A stretch of DNA of 34,692 nucleotides from Priapulus caudatus. Its lineage: Eukaryota; Priapulida; Priapulimorpha; Priapulimorphida; Priapulidae. Positions 20,301-29,546 of the stretch are shown piece by piece (the stretch's first letter is position 1; the number at the start of each line of letters is the position of its first letter). The notes below the pieces were generated by a model. That model made no database searches and was not told the DNA's origin. It saw nothing but the letters and a program-made list of their open reading frames with translations. The stretch covers positions 69,614 to 104,305 of the forward strand of contig NW_014578136.1 of the NCBI RefSeq assembly GCF_000485595.1, read 5' to 3'. Position numbers and translations under genes: made by a program.

Positions 20301-23300
20301 ACGGCTCGACCTAGGCTCGTGATTAGCGGTGTATAAGCATCATGGTAGGAAAAGCCATCACTGTGCCGAAATTGAGGTCACAGGTCAAAGGTCAATGGGC
20401 ACAGGGCAGATTTTAGACATTTTCTGAGGACATGGTGTGACCGAGCGATTGAAAAACTTTTTTGTTTCAGCGGTGACCTACCATTTTATGGCTTTATGAA
20501 AGGACCATAAAATGTGCTTTCCACTGACGTGCGAAGAGTAAGTGTCTGATAACCTTTTGACCCTCAAGAGGAGGGTTAAACATGGATTTGTTGTCTGTTA
20601 ACAAAGGAGTGAACTGCTTTGCTATTAGAGCCCCCTCCTCCACCCCTCCCCTTCCCCCCCCCCACCCCTCCCCCCGCCCCTTCCCCACCCTCCCCCACCC
20701 TCCCCTACCCTCCATCTGCGATAGTGGGCATGTCCTAACAATGATGTGTACGCAACTGCGTGTCTGCATATCTGCGCCTAACAAATGTGGTACTACGCAC
20801 GACTGAAATTTTACGTTTATAACCGTACGCAACAGACCTCAGATGAGCCAGACGCTCTGCGGCTCTTGTTTAGCTCACCTTGGCATCGTCAAGCTGAGCT
20901 ATTGCCACGGGTCGTCGTCCGTTGTATGTCTGTCCGTCCGTCCGTCAACATTTGGCTACGGTCAACGATAACTCAGGAACCGTTTGACCCACATGTTTGA
21001 AATTGGGATAGTTGTTACTGCTATGGGAGAGGTTTGAACGTCCTATTTTGGAGCACGCCAATCGACATACTTTCGAGCCACGGCAATTTTTTGGCAAAAA
21101 TGGGAATTGCCATTAGTCAGTTCAGGTTCAACGGATTTTGCTCATTTTTGTATGTGAATGAATAAGGGCTGGGGGTTTCATATTTAAAAAAAATTATGCA
21201 AATTAGGTAGGTTTTGGCAATTATATAGCATATTATATAGACAATCAGATAACAAACAGTCTGTGGTGTCACACTCGTCTGGTTCGTTTTACAAGATTTC
21301 ATTGACAATATCTTTAATGCAAAATTGGTATTTCCTCTCCACCCTGCCGATAAAACGTCTATATTAGAGTAAAGTTTTACAAAACATGTCGGAACGCAGC
21401 ATAACCTATTTATTTCGACGCCATCGCTAAGAAACATCAAAGCGGGTATAGCGCCATCTACCGTCACAAATTGTGATTCACTTTGGTTTATAAATTATTG
21501 TTGTGCGATATACAGATGGCAATCGTGTGCTACCGCCTAGAAAAACTCATACGAAGTAAACACTTCCATGCAACCAATTAACCTTTGACAAAAGTTGTTT
21601 TATGGGCAGCTGCAGGGAAACACCATTGTCACATGGTATATAGCAGCTACGTGGAATAAGCGTATCCTCTCAATCTTACACGTTACACATCGGGCGCTCC
21701 GCTTTTAGGCAGTGCCTAAATCTGAATACTATAAAAACGTTAAAGGCGATCATTTAGGTGTAACGCCATCATTCGCCCACATCTCAGACTTTCACATCTC
21801 AAACATTTATTTTCACATAAAAAATTACACATAATTATCAAGAGTATATAATGGGAGTTCTCCCATATATACTCTTCGTTTCTATAATGTACGTCGATGG
21901 TTGCTCAATTAAACCTGACTCACTCACTCATTTGTGTCCTTTTTTGTGGTGAGCTACAGTGTCATTGACACTTTCATTATTTATATCTAGAAGCAATGTA
22001 AACTGTATCAAGATTCTATAGGCACTTGTAACTTTGATCTATGCATGGGGGTACCTTGGACTGGGGAGGAGAAAAACGAAGTAAAACCTTTCCCACAAGC
22101 TCCCCCGACATTCCTAGAGCTTTTATTTGTTTGACCAACTCTAAGTTACATGTATGCTGTTAATGCCAATGGTTATTTTTGTATACTATTTTGATACTCA
22201 CTGCTAGTAAATAAGCGGACCACCAACTGTTGTGCAGGACCACCAACATTCTGAAGTTGGTGGTCCTGCTGTGCACTAGATTTTCAGCCAAAATTCGAAC
22301 CCTGTTTGGGGATGTAGTAGGACGCCCGGTCTGGCTTCAACTACATAATGGTTTGTAATGGAAATGACAGTATTATATTAGAATTTGTGAAATTTAGGAC
22401 AAAGGATATATAAGGATATATAGCGTGAACATATACTCGTGCACGGCAAATATACATTATACATGTTATATATACTATATGTGTGTGCGTGCGTGTGTGC
22501 GTGCGTGTGTATACTCCTATATCTTCATGTATATATATCATATATTTCCCAACGGAGTCCATATGTTTTAGTAGGGAAACATTTGTATCAGCAGGTAGCA
22601 GTGCAGTGCCGTAACATTTTCGTAACTTTAAAAGCAGAGGCTGGATTTTTTGTTACTAAACAAGAAAAATAGGTGTTTAGTAGCAGATTAGTCCTCAAAG
22701 TGATTCCTCAAATCGACTAGAATCTGCCACATTAGACAATCATGGAACACCCAATCTATGCAGCACTCTGTATCAAGTAAATAAATTGCAGCTAGTAAGA
22801 GCTCGGGGACACTTATGGGATTTGGCAGGGTATATCATAAAACGTCCATAAGTTTTTTAATTGCATTTTGTGTTTTGCTAACACTACGTTTTACCTCCTC
22901 TTTCCCAATACCATATCTCTCCCTCCTCTGATTTCTTCTTCTCCTCCTCCTCCTACTCCCCCCCCCCACTCAGCTGATAGGTGGTATTGTTCATCTGTTT
23001 CTCGCTGAGTGAGAGATTTTAACTGCAGCAGCAGTAGTGAATACTTCACCATGCCCACTTCCCCCTCCTCCTCCTCCTCCTCCTCCTCCACTTCCACCTC
23101 CTCACCTGCTCCTCCTGCACTTATTCATCCTTCCGCACTCAGCTGCTAAATGGTAGTGTTTGTTTGTGTCTTGCTGGGTGAGGGATTTTAACAGCAGTAG
23201 CGGGTACTTCAGCGCATGCTGTGTCAGCAGAAGAAATAGCTTGTAGAATTGGCCTTTTGTCATTGACACCCGGAGAGGTTTTCCAGAACGAAATTAAAGC

Positions 23301-26022
23301 CATTGTGCCCTATCACAATGCAGTGTGTCAGAACTGTCAAAGTAATTATGATTAGTGAATTAAGCAGCATTTAACAGGAAGCGAGTGTGTGATAAAAAGA
23401 AATAGGAGGGAATTTGCAATAGAAGGTGTAAATCCTTGATCACCTTCACAGTCTTCACTTTATTTCATAGGCAACAAAAGCTGAATATAGGCTGCATAAG
23501 CCTGCATTAGACATGTAATTGGTGTGTAGTATATGTAAAATGCAAAATGAAATTGTGTTCAAATGGAAGATTAAATATCAACTCTGTGATTTCTGTGGTT
23601 TACATCATTTATGAAGTTAATGCTATGGCATTTATTTTTCAGTTATCAATTTATCTTAACCCAATCCTAGCCGAATTAAACTACATGTAACCATCGTATA
23701 CTCCTAGTTGCAATTTGCATTTCATACTGTGCTGCTGCATGTATTTATATAGCATAGCACTGCAATCTGGAACTTTCTGTTTCAGTGATGGCGTTTGTAA
23801 CATATTTGCTGGTGACTGGAGTAGTGCTAGGAACACAGCAAAGGTAAGTTTCGGGGGCATATATAAGTAGCAACCTAAAATAATTCCTGAATATGTAATT
23901 GCAGTCACAAGACAATGCATAACATAGTAAGCGTATTACCATCTAATGTAATCATTGCATAGCGTCTTACTGTGAACGTGTAAATATTGACTTAGGTGAT
24001 TCTGTGTGCCACTCGATATTTAGGAGTCCACTTCACTGTCTCTCATTGCTGATCTCTAACTTTCATCTTTTGAGTTAAATGATTGCCCAAACCATTATAG
24101 GTTCTCACCTGAGCAGCTAGGTATGGAAGCAAGCTCGCTGCTTGTCTGGCTGGTCATTGAGGTGGCCTGCCTGATGCTTGTTCTCTACATTATGAACATG
24201 AAAACCGATCTAAAGTATCTTGATGTGCTCGCTTACTGTGGCTACAAATACGTAGGGTAAGTTTGTTTTGTGTCTTTAGCATGTGATTTGTGATGAACTG
24301 GTAGGCGAATATGTGTGTTTTCCGTATAAATAGTCATAACCAAGTAAGTGGATAGGGTGTTTCTGTGTTAGTAGTCATGAACAAGTTGGTGGATATGTAG
24401 CACTACCGGAATTAAATCACGATAACATGACCAAATTGGCCCCAATGCAAACGATCGCACGACTGAAACACACATCCATAATTGAATTGAGACGATTGTA
24501 GGCACCCTGCATTTTGCCAGGAGGGGTGGACGGTCTTCCACCGCCACTACATGGGTTGGTGGTGAGCTATGGAGTATATAGTAGCTGTAAGGAGAAGCTA
24601 AGTCTACTGCGTAGTGATCACATTATGATTGAAACACAACAAGATATAAATAATCGTTACAGTAATACATTTGGCAAGTAATTAAACAATAATTTATTTA
24701 ATATGCTGCCGCCAATGAGAGCGCCAACATGGACGTGTGTTTTTGTCGTGCGGCCGTTTGCGTTCTACACGGGGGGGGGGGGGTAATTTGGGCGTGTTAT
24801 AGTGATTTAAATGTGAATTTCTAGCTGGTCAATTAAAGATTTTATAGATAATAAGTTTATGTTGCAGGCTAGGGTGATTTTTTATTATGCCGCAGACTAC
24901 AGCGTTGCCGGCCACGCTGTAAAAATTTATCTTTGATTCTCGTCATAGGTTGTACCAAAGCCTTGTAACGGGGTGCAAACCTCCCTAAGGCTTGTTTGTG
25001 CTAAATGTGACATTTTCTAGATCTACTGATCTAGATATGTAGTAATCAAGAACTGGTAGTATGTCTGATCAACAAATATTTACATGCTCTTTGGTCAGGA
25101 AATGCAGTTTTAAAATGCGCGCATGAAAATAATGTTAGGAAAAGCAGGGAAAAATTATAATACGATTAATATTGCCAATATAGGTTATTAAATTAATATT
25201 GTAAATTACATACCTTAAAACCTTACAGCTGTTGTGCACTACGTTTTAATTGTTAGTTAGTTGCAGTTGTATGAACCATACTTGCCTGCTGTTGGAGTAA
25301 TAAACAATCAATGTTGTTTTTCCAGAATGATTGCGGTTGCTATTGCGTGTATGATTTTTAACAACATGGGATTCTACGTTGCATTAGGCTGGGTGAGCTG
25401 CAGCATAATGTTCTTTTTGGTAAGTGTTTCTCATCATCGGTATACTAGATTGAAATTTCACACTCAGTCCAACACCCGTAACCATTACTACAAATAATAT
25501 AAATCTCAGTACAGGATTAAAACTCGGAAACGTTACTATATGTTATAGTATAGTTAAACACTATAGCAACAAATGTTACTATAATGTCTAACCTATATAT
25601 ATATATAATATATACCTATATATATATATCATTCTAGTAATTATTCACATATTTATGTGAACTAGACTCTGTTGAAGCCCATGAGTAGTTACCGATAGAG
25701 ACATTTCTAATATATGTAAGTTTGTCTGTTAGGTAAAACATCATTAGACATGTCTATAATTCGTAGAGAAGAGTGTGTGCAAAGTGACTAGTCATTTGAA
25801 ACAGTGATATGTAGCCGTGTTTGTTTCTGTGTGTGTTAGGTGCGCACACTAAAAGTACAGATACTGCCAGAGGCGGAGGCTGACCAGCTGACAGGGAGCA
25901 AGCGACGCATCTACCTGTTGCTCCTCATTGCGATTCTGCAGCCAATCTTCATCTATTGGCTGACCAGCGGGTTGTTCTCATACCGGCCAACGCTGATTGG
26001 GAAGATGGCAGCAAGTCTCTAG
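11254..26022 (+). CDS. YIF1: YIF1 (Yip1-interacting factor), 8 recognised coding exons; first exon missing
   Basis: The product is the YIF1A/YIF1B orthologue, a five-pass membrane protein that works with YIPF5/Yip1 in ER-Golgi and early secretory traffic. Exons are 11254-11352, 11802-12025, 16838-16942, 18236-18314, 23786-23843, 24101-24256, 25326-25419 and 25840-26022. All seven introns are GT-AG and the phases join (331 codons plus stop). The order is an Arg/Lys-Gln-rich head with LFDDTS, a Gly-Tyr-Pro-Gln-rich stretch, the [20 protein letters not shown] motif, [31 protein letters not shown], then five hydrophobic segments with [11 protein letters not shown] and a C-terminal RTLKVQIL before the last span. 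The length is close to vertebrate YIF1. The start exon is not identified: the first exon begins in phase, needing one base from upstream. Introns 2 and 4 (4.8 and 5.5 kb) are swollen by transposons. Confidence 0.95.
11802..12025 (+). CDS. YIF1: YIF1 coding exon b
   Basis: Acceptor TTTTGCAG, donor GTGAGT. A Gly-Tyr-Pro-Gln-rich low-complexity stretch ([17 protein letters not shown]) is followed by the diagnostic [18 protein letters not shown] and GKEYVAKN. The exon ends in phase 0. Confidence 0.95.
12551..14170. mobile_element. 1.62-kb inverted-repeat element in YIF1 intron 2
   Basis: The left repeat (12551-12620) and right repeat (14101-14170) are inverted copies of about 70 bp, nearly 90% alike. 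They share TATAATATTTTTTGTTTGCT and TCTCAAAGTTGGCATACT. They enclose the minus-strand transposase-like pseudogene. No target duplication was found, and the true ends may lie a few bases outside. The superfamily is not assigned. Confidence 0.65.
12831..13666 (-). pseudogene. Transposase-like multicopy invertebrate protein, broken
   Basis: Read on the minus strand, similarity starts with [19 protein letters not shown] (about 13630-13570). A stop (TAG, 13526-13528) replaces an expected Trp in [29 protein letters not shown] and [13 protein letters not shown] follow. A frameshift near 13375 leads into [11 protein letters not shown] and [11 protein letters not shown] second frameshift near 13110 leads into [20 protein letters not shown] and [12 protein letters not shown] remember these motifs from multicopy uncharacterised proteins of Hydra and other invertebrates. 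The conserved aspartates look DDE-like, but the superfamily is my inference. The N-terminal part is missing. It runs opposite to YIF1, so it is an insertion and not a host exon. Confidence 0.7.
14172..14755. mobile_element. Helentron-like interspersed element, family 1, copy A (3' truncated)
   Basis: It starts with TTTAACTCATCTGACATAGT, forming a hairpin with CAGATG, then CAGCTTGTAGAATC, CGTCCGTCCGTGCGTC and GGTCAAAGGTCAAAGGTCAA. It matches copies B and C up to about 14755. The 3' hairpin and CTTGTT tail are not found. It adjoins the inverted-repeat element ending at 14170. Confidence 0.72.
14810..14875 (+). ncRNA. Degenerate tRNA-like promoter boxes (SINE head or tRNA pseudogene)
   Basis: An A box, TAGCCTAACGG (14817-14827), and a B box, GGATCGAATCC (14858-14868), lie about 30 bases apart, as in Pol III tRNA promoters. 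The arms do not fold into a good cloverleaf and the anticodon is unclear. A T-rich run follows at 14876. It is not a functional tRNA. Confidence 0.4.
15260..16432. mobile_element. Helentron-like interspersed element, family 2, copy 1 (1.17 kb)
   Basis: The 5' end is TTTTTAGCTCAACTTGACAT, a palindrome with GTCAAGCTGAGCT, followed by a CGTCCGTCCGTCCGTCAAC array. The 3' end has a subterminal copy of the tip (AAGGTGAGCT, 16406-16415) and the terminal hairpin AGTGTCATTGACACT (16418-16432). The inside has three partial tandem units starting CTACGGTCAACG or CTACAGTCAACG at 15369, 15685 and 15985; copy 2 has one. Subterminal inverted repeats plus a 3' hairpin fit Helentrons, which insert without a target duplication. 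Confidence 0.72.
16433..16837. other. Remaining YIF1 intron 2, no feature seen
   Basis: Ordinary AT-rich intron sequence ending in the acceptor ATTACAG at 16831-16837. No element or coding stretch was recognised. Confidence 0.6.
16838..16942 (+). CDS. YIF1: YIF1 coding exon c
   Basis: Acceptor ATTACAG, donor GTAAGT, 35 codons in phase 0. It encodes [20 protein letters not shown] and [15 protein letters not shown], matching the most conserved soluble part of YIF1. Confidence 0.97.
16943..18235. other. YIF1 intron 3, no gene seen
   Basis: AT-rich intron. ORFs at 17203-17514 and 17770-17952 have no recognisable motif and look like chance frames. No repeat family of the window was recognised here. 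Confidence 0.6.
18236..18314 (+). CDS. YIF1: YIF1 coding exon d
   Basis: Acceptor TTTACAG, donor GTAAGA. It encodes [20 protein letters not shown] and PDLYIP, the conserved segment before the first membrane span. It ends with one base of a split codon. Confidence 0.96.
18647..18707. repeat. Perfect 26-bp stem-loop with 9-base loop
   Basis: CTGGCAGCTATGGATCCGTG and GCGCCGA (18647-18672) pair with the complementary stretch at 18682-18707, over a loop ATGCATAGG. It lies inside the hAT-like composite. The stem is GC-rich and has no mismatch. Confidence 0.92.
19005..19200. repeat. Degenerate AGT/ACT triplet array
   Basis: About 190 bases of AGTAGT, ACTAGT and CTCTAGTAGT in mixed orientation. CTAG and TATA junctions make the tract largely self-complementary. 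Confidence 0.9.
19201..20001. other. Inner part of the hAT-like composite, no ORF
   Basis: No transposase motif, terminal repeat or long ORF was recognised. This is where an intact element of this size would carry its gene. Confidence 0.5.
20002..20870. mobile_element. Helentron-like interspersed element, family 1, copy B (869 bp, complete)
   Basis: The 5' tip TTTTTAGCTCATCTGACATA is followed by GTCAGATG and CGTCCGTCCG runs. The 3' end carries the inverted tip TCAGATGAGC (20839-20848), a small hairpin (AGACGCTCTGCGGCTC) and ends CTTGTT. The body shares GGTCAAAGGTCAAAGGTCAA and TTTTGACCCTCAAGAGG with copies A and C. A C-rich tract lies at 20635-20712. The right end touches the next element directly. 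Confidence 0.8.
20871..21972. mobile_element. Helentron-like interspersed element, family 2, copy 2 (1.1 kb)
   Basis: The 5' tip TTTAGCTCACCTTGGCATCG with GTCAAGCTGAGCT begins at the last T bases of copy B. The 3' end has GTGGTGAGCT and the same terminal hairpin AGTGTCATTGACACT (21958-21972). The shared body includes GGTCAACGATAACTCAGGAA, TTGGAGCACGCC and AGTATATAATGGGAGTTCTC. It has one internal unit where copy 1 has three. Confidence 0.76.
22313..23785. other. Rest of YIF1 intron 4 with simple repeats and a tandem duplication
   Basis: A GTGTGCGTGCG microsatellite is at about 22480-22512. A tandem pair of about 165 bases (22970-23050 and 23137-23215, both starting ACTCAGCTG) is separated by CTCCTCCTC tracts (22930-22970 and 23063-23110). 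The rest is unremarkable. Confidence 0.65.
23786..23843 (+). CDS. YIF1: YIF1 coding exon e (first membrane span)
   Basis: Acceptor TTTCAG, donor GTAAGT. It encodes [19 protein letters not shown], the first transmembrane segment. Split codons at both ends join to neighbours as Val and Arg. Confidence 0.93.
24101..24256 (+). CDS. YIF1: YIF1 coding exon f
   Basis: Acceptor TTATAG, donor GTAAGT. It encodes [20 protein letters not shown], a second span ([11 protein letters not shown]), then [17 protein letters not shown], the conserved GYKYVGM region completed by the next exon. Confidence 0.96.
24257..25325. other. YIF1 intron 6, with a poly-G run
   Basis: A G homopolymer of about 14 bases lies at 24769-24782. 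No gene or element end was recognised in the remainder. Confidence 0.6.
25326..25419 (+). CDS. YIF1: YIF1 coding exon g
   Basis: Acceptor TTCCAG, donor GTAAGT. It encodes [20 protein letters not shown] and [11 protein letters not shown], the third and fourth hydrophobic spans. Confidence 0.95.
25840..26022 (+). CDS. YIF1: YIF1 last coding exon
   Basis: The acceptor GTGTTAG precedes GTGCGCACACTA (VRTL); the family has IRTLRLKIL here. [20 protein letters not shown] is the last membrane span. The stop TAG is at 26020-26022. Human YIF1B stops soon after this span, whereas here the tail is about 15 residues longer. Confidence 0.97.
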   Translation: MRTLKVQILPEAEADQLTGSKRRIYLLLLIAILQPIFIYWLTSGLFSYRPTLIGKMAASL

Positions 26023-26084
26023 CACATCAAATTTTAGAGGTGCTTTCATGTGCCAACTGATTAGGATGTGCTGGTGTGATGGAT

Positions 26085-26490
26085 ATTGCTGCAGCAATGA
26101 CACCATTTGCAGCATAAGCATTAGTAACAGCAACAGCAGTAGCAGCAGCATTACGAGCAATGAGCAGCAGCAGCAGCATCATTACCAGCAGCAATTCCAG
26201 CAACCACCACCACCACCACCAGCAGCAGCAGCAGCAGAAGCAGTAACAAAAGCAACAGCAGCAGCATAGTCAGTAACAATACAAGCAACCAGTCACAGCA
26301 ACAGCATCATCACTGCCACCAGCACCACCAACCAGCTGCAGTAGTAGTAATAGCAACTAGGAGCAGCAGCAGCAGCAGCGACAGCTGAAGTAACAACAGC
26401 AACCAGAGTACCAGTAGGGGAGGAGTAACGATGTAACAACCACCAGCAGCATCAACAGCAGCAGGAGGAGTAAACAGCAGCAGTAGGTAA
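26085..26490. repeat. Imperfect CAG/CAA/ACC triplet tract in the YIF1 3' UTR
   Basis: About 400 bases of CAGCAG, CAACAG, AGTAGC and CCACCACCACC triplets on the sense strand. The longest pure CAG/AGC runs are five to six units. The frame at 25997-26269 reads Ser, Gln, Pro and Ala runs but starts out of frame inside the last YIF1 exon, so I read it as a repeat translation. Confidence 0.88.
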
Positions 26491-26780
26491 CTAATCTAAG
26501 TGAGGTATCCCTTTTCTTTAAGTCATAAACTAGTTCATATTGCACTTGTTGATCTTGTCTGTATGTTGCATCTGCAGTCGTGCAGTAATTTATATATAAC
26601 ACCAAATGCCTTTTTTGATTGAGAAATTGAAGATGTTCAAATAGCAGATTTTATGCTTACTTTTGAATCGCAAGCTATGGTTAAAAATAATTAGTCTGTA
26701 TAGCTAATTATGCTGGATAAATATTTACGGGAGAAAAATTCACGTTTATTGACGGCTTCCACCTAACAGTATCTATTGCA

Positions 26781-26999
26781 AATAAATTGTCACAATATTT
26801 ATGTAAAATGTTTTATGTTTTATGTTTTATGTTCATTATTTATGTAAAATGTAAAATGTAAAATATTTTTGTAAAATGTTTCTTTTCCTGGGAAGATCAG
26901 TTCACCACTATGAGTAAAATGTTCTTGCAAATAAATGTCACCCATGTTCTCTTGTGCGTGGGTCTACAATATCAATATACATCTACTAGCTTAAATAAA
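26781..26999 (+). promoter_or_regulatory. Three candidate polyadenylation signals
   Basis: AATAAA occurs at 26781-26786, 26929-26934 and 26994-26999, spaced 0.76-0.98 kb after the YIF1 stop. Confidence 0.5.
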
Positions 27000-27276
27000 G
27001 TAATGATAAGATTATGGTGCTTGTAAACAATTGTTATCACCGATCGGAAATGCTGGGGCATTAAACTGTGCAAAGGCCATTTACCTGCTAATGTGCCTAA
27101 TAAACGTCTTCTAACGAAGATTGATCGATTTTATTTGAAAGTACAGATCATCCATTACCATAAGCAAGGTTGGATTGTTTGTTGAATATACTTCTGCTAC
27201 TGATGGTTGTGCAAGGGATCGAATGGTTTGAGTAAAATGAGGTCAAGTGCAATATACGAAGGCATTAATGTTTTCA

Positions 27277-28439
27277 TTTTTAGCTCATCTGACATAGTCG
27301 GATGCAGCTTGTAGAATCGCATGATCGTCTCTCCGTCCGTGCATCAACAGTTGTGCACAAATCTTAACCGCTCGACGTACAGTCACGATATTTGGGACGT
27401 TGGGGGAGGGGGGATCATCAAAACGAGTTGGGATGTCGAAGCTTGGGGTCAAAGGTCAAAGGTCAAGAAGAAGGGGGAACATTTCCTCCTTCACTTAGGG
27501 TATAGGGAGGAAATGCAGAATTGCATCACAAATCTAAACGGCTCGACCTAGGCTAGTGATAGTCGGTGTATAGCATCATGGTAGGAAATATTATCACTGT
27601 GCCGAAATTGGAGGTCACAGGTCAAAGGTCAATGGGGCACAGGGCAGATTTTAGACATTTTCTGAGGACATGGTCTGACCAGTAAACAAATCCATGTTTA
27701 ACCCTCCTCTTGAGGGTCAAAAAGTTATCCGACACTTACTCTTCGCATGTCAGCAGAAAATACATTTCATGGTCCTTTCAATAAAGCCATAAAAATGGTA
27801 GGTCATCGCTGAAACCAAAAAGTTTTTCAATCACTCCATACTATCCCCACCACATGCACTGGCAGTGGGCACTGGCAGTGGCATAAGTTACATGTATAAA
27901 CACACTGAAAGTACAGAATGCCCATAGAAATTATACGATTTAAGGAGCATAAACCTTCTTCAACCAAATTTAGCTTTTGAAATTTCACTGTGACATAATA
28001 TTGTAGCCTCACACATCCAGGCATGTATAGATACTACTAGCAAACCCGGCCGTCAAATTCTTTCTAAGGTGTAGTTTTTGCCTGCGTTTAATTAGTTACA
28101 GGTGGCAGCTCTCTATTTCAGCTTGTAGGCTTGCGTAGGTAAATGGATGAGTGCTTACCTATTCTGTCTTGCAAATAGTTGTTGCTACTACGTACGATGG
28201 GAGCTTCCATCTTTAATCTGAAGACACTTAAACGTACGCGCCATCTCGTGGCAACTTTCATAACGATCCCAACAAACATTCCTTTGAGAAGGTTTCTGAT
28301 ACCATCCCTGTGCATTCCACTGTTTCGGCGTGTATGTGAACACATTTGGGACTAACAGGGTTTACTAGAATCCCACCACTCCACCACAGAGTCACCGCAG
28401 TAGACGTTAGATGAGCGCTGTCGCTCCGCGGCACTTGTT
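27277..28439. mobile_element. Helentron-like interspersed element, family 1, copy C (1.16 kb, internally inverted)
   Basis: The 5' tip TTTTTAGCTCATCTGACATA starts at 27277. The body matches copies A and B to about 27683. Bases about 27686-27836 are then the reverse complement of the following family segment (copy B 20446-20595; GTTTAACCCTCCTCTTGAGG here). The 3' end has TTAGATGAGC (28408-28416) and a GCTCCGCGGCACTTGTT tail. The middle (27840-28390) is not found in copy B. Confidence 0.7.
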
Positions 28440-29046
28440 GTATAGTTATACTCCATGCTGCCCATATATGTGTCATGCAGGTAGCCAGATGTGCTCCATG
28501 CTGTTCATATTATCACCATGCTGTAAGTGTTTACATCATTGCCATGCTGTTTCACTGTGCTTCATGTCGACTTGTTGGGTTCCATGCTGTTCTGCTGTGT
28601 TTGACGTTGTTCTGTTGCAATCCATATATTGATCACCCATTGCCTCTCCTCTCCTTCCCTTCCTTCTTCTCCTCCTCCTCCACCTCTTCTTCCTCCATCT
28701 CCTCCTACTCCTCATCCCCTCCCTCCTGCTCTTCCTACTCCGCCACCTCTTCCTCCACCTCCTCCTCCACCTCCTCTCCCTCCTCCTCCCCCCTCCCCTT
28801 CCTCCTCCACCTTTTCGGCTTTCATTTTTCCCACACTTTGCCTCCCCCCTCTTCCAAACACCATGTCCGTCTAGCGACAGAAACTAGGCGGACGAAAAAA
28901 TCTGCGTGCGTCGTTCGATCGATCATGCCCCCCCCCCTCCCCCCGTCCCCTTGACGACGTTTGCCGATCAGATTTTAATTAGCGCTCGTAGTTGCAGCGG
29001 CGGTTTAGACTCGCTCGCAGCTGCCGGGGAGGCTGGGGCTGCTGAT
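28440..29046. other. CATGCTG-rich and pyrimidine-rich low-complexity DNA
   Basis: Scattered CCATGCTGTT motifs occur at 28454-28600. A CTCCTCCTCC tract spans about 28655-28810, and a C-run lies at 28928-28945. ORFs rich in Ser/Pro are translations of the tract. No gene is called. Confidence 0.65.
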
Positions 29047-29059
29047 TAAGTCGTCTGTC

Positions 29060-29122
29060 TCTAGCGATCGCCCGTCAGCATCCTGCGATCACCCCTCTGC
29101 GTCCTGCGATCACCCCTCTGGG
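29060..29122. repeat. 21-bp tandem repeat, three units
   Basis: TCCTGCGATCACCCCTCTGC occurs at 29081 and 29102, with a diverged first unit at 29060. A GTGTGTG/GGTGG-rich stretch follows to about 29255. Confidence 0.85.
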
Positions 29123-29546
29123 TGGCGGTGGTGGATGTGTGTGTGTGTGTTGGAGGTTGTGGTGGGGTGGGGGTGGGGGGTATGTGTGTGTGTGGTGGGT
29201 GCGTGTGGTGCGTGGCGTGCGTGCGTGGTGCATGTGCGTGGAGAAGGGGGGGGGGGAATAATTGAACGAGACACAACGTTTTTCGGACGCGCGGGATGGA
29301 AGGAATGCCTAGCAGACTGGTGTACGCGGCGTAGAATGCGGGCGGATGGATGGCGCGCGCAGCGTGTGTGGTCAGTGTGGGTGGAGTGATGGGCTTGTGA
29401 TTATCGGGTTTCGAGGGAAGGCCGGAGAGGGAGAAGTGGAGGGACGGCGCGGCACAGCTGCTCAGCGCGTGGGAACTCCGAATGAGATGATCTCAAACAT
29501 CGAAGAGGACACAATCAGTCTGCTGCCGGCCCAAAGTAATCACCAT

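Larger units (their letters stand above)
18341..22304. mobile_element. 3.96-kb hAT-like composite element in YIF1 intron 4
   Basis: The left tip is CAGCGTTCGAAATTAGTG (18341) and the complement of the right tip is CAGGGTTCGAATTTTGGC (22304). Flanks TTCGGGGA (18333-18340) and TTTGGGGA (22305-22312) match at 7 of 8. Just inside the right end is the hairpin GGACCACCAACTTCAGAATG/GTTGGTGGTCC. The size is that of an autonomous hAT element, but no transposase was recognised. The inside holds a 26-bp perfect stem-loop, an AGT triplet array and two Helentron-like elements. The pairing of these two ends is inferred from tips plus flanks, so two separate elements cannot be excluded. Confidence 0.6.
26023..27010 (+). 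other. YIF1: Probable YIF1 3' UTR
   Basis: It begins after the stop and carries a CAG-rich tract (26085-26490), AAAATGT/TTTTATGT repeats (26810-26880) and three AATAAA signals at 26781-26786, 26929-26934 and 26994-26999. The true cleavage site cannot be told from sequence. Confidence 0.65.

Noticed and set aside
25997-26269. Poly-Gln/Pro/Ala ORF after YIF1
   Set aside because: It starts in another frame inside the last YIF1 exon and only follows the triplet tract.
28629-28874. Proline-rich ORF
   Set aside because: It translates the CTCCTC tract.
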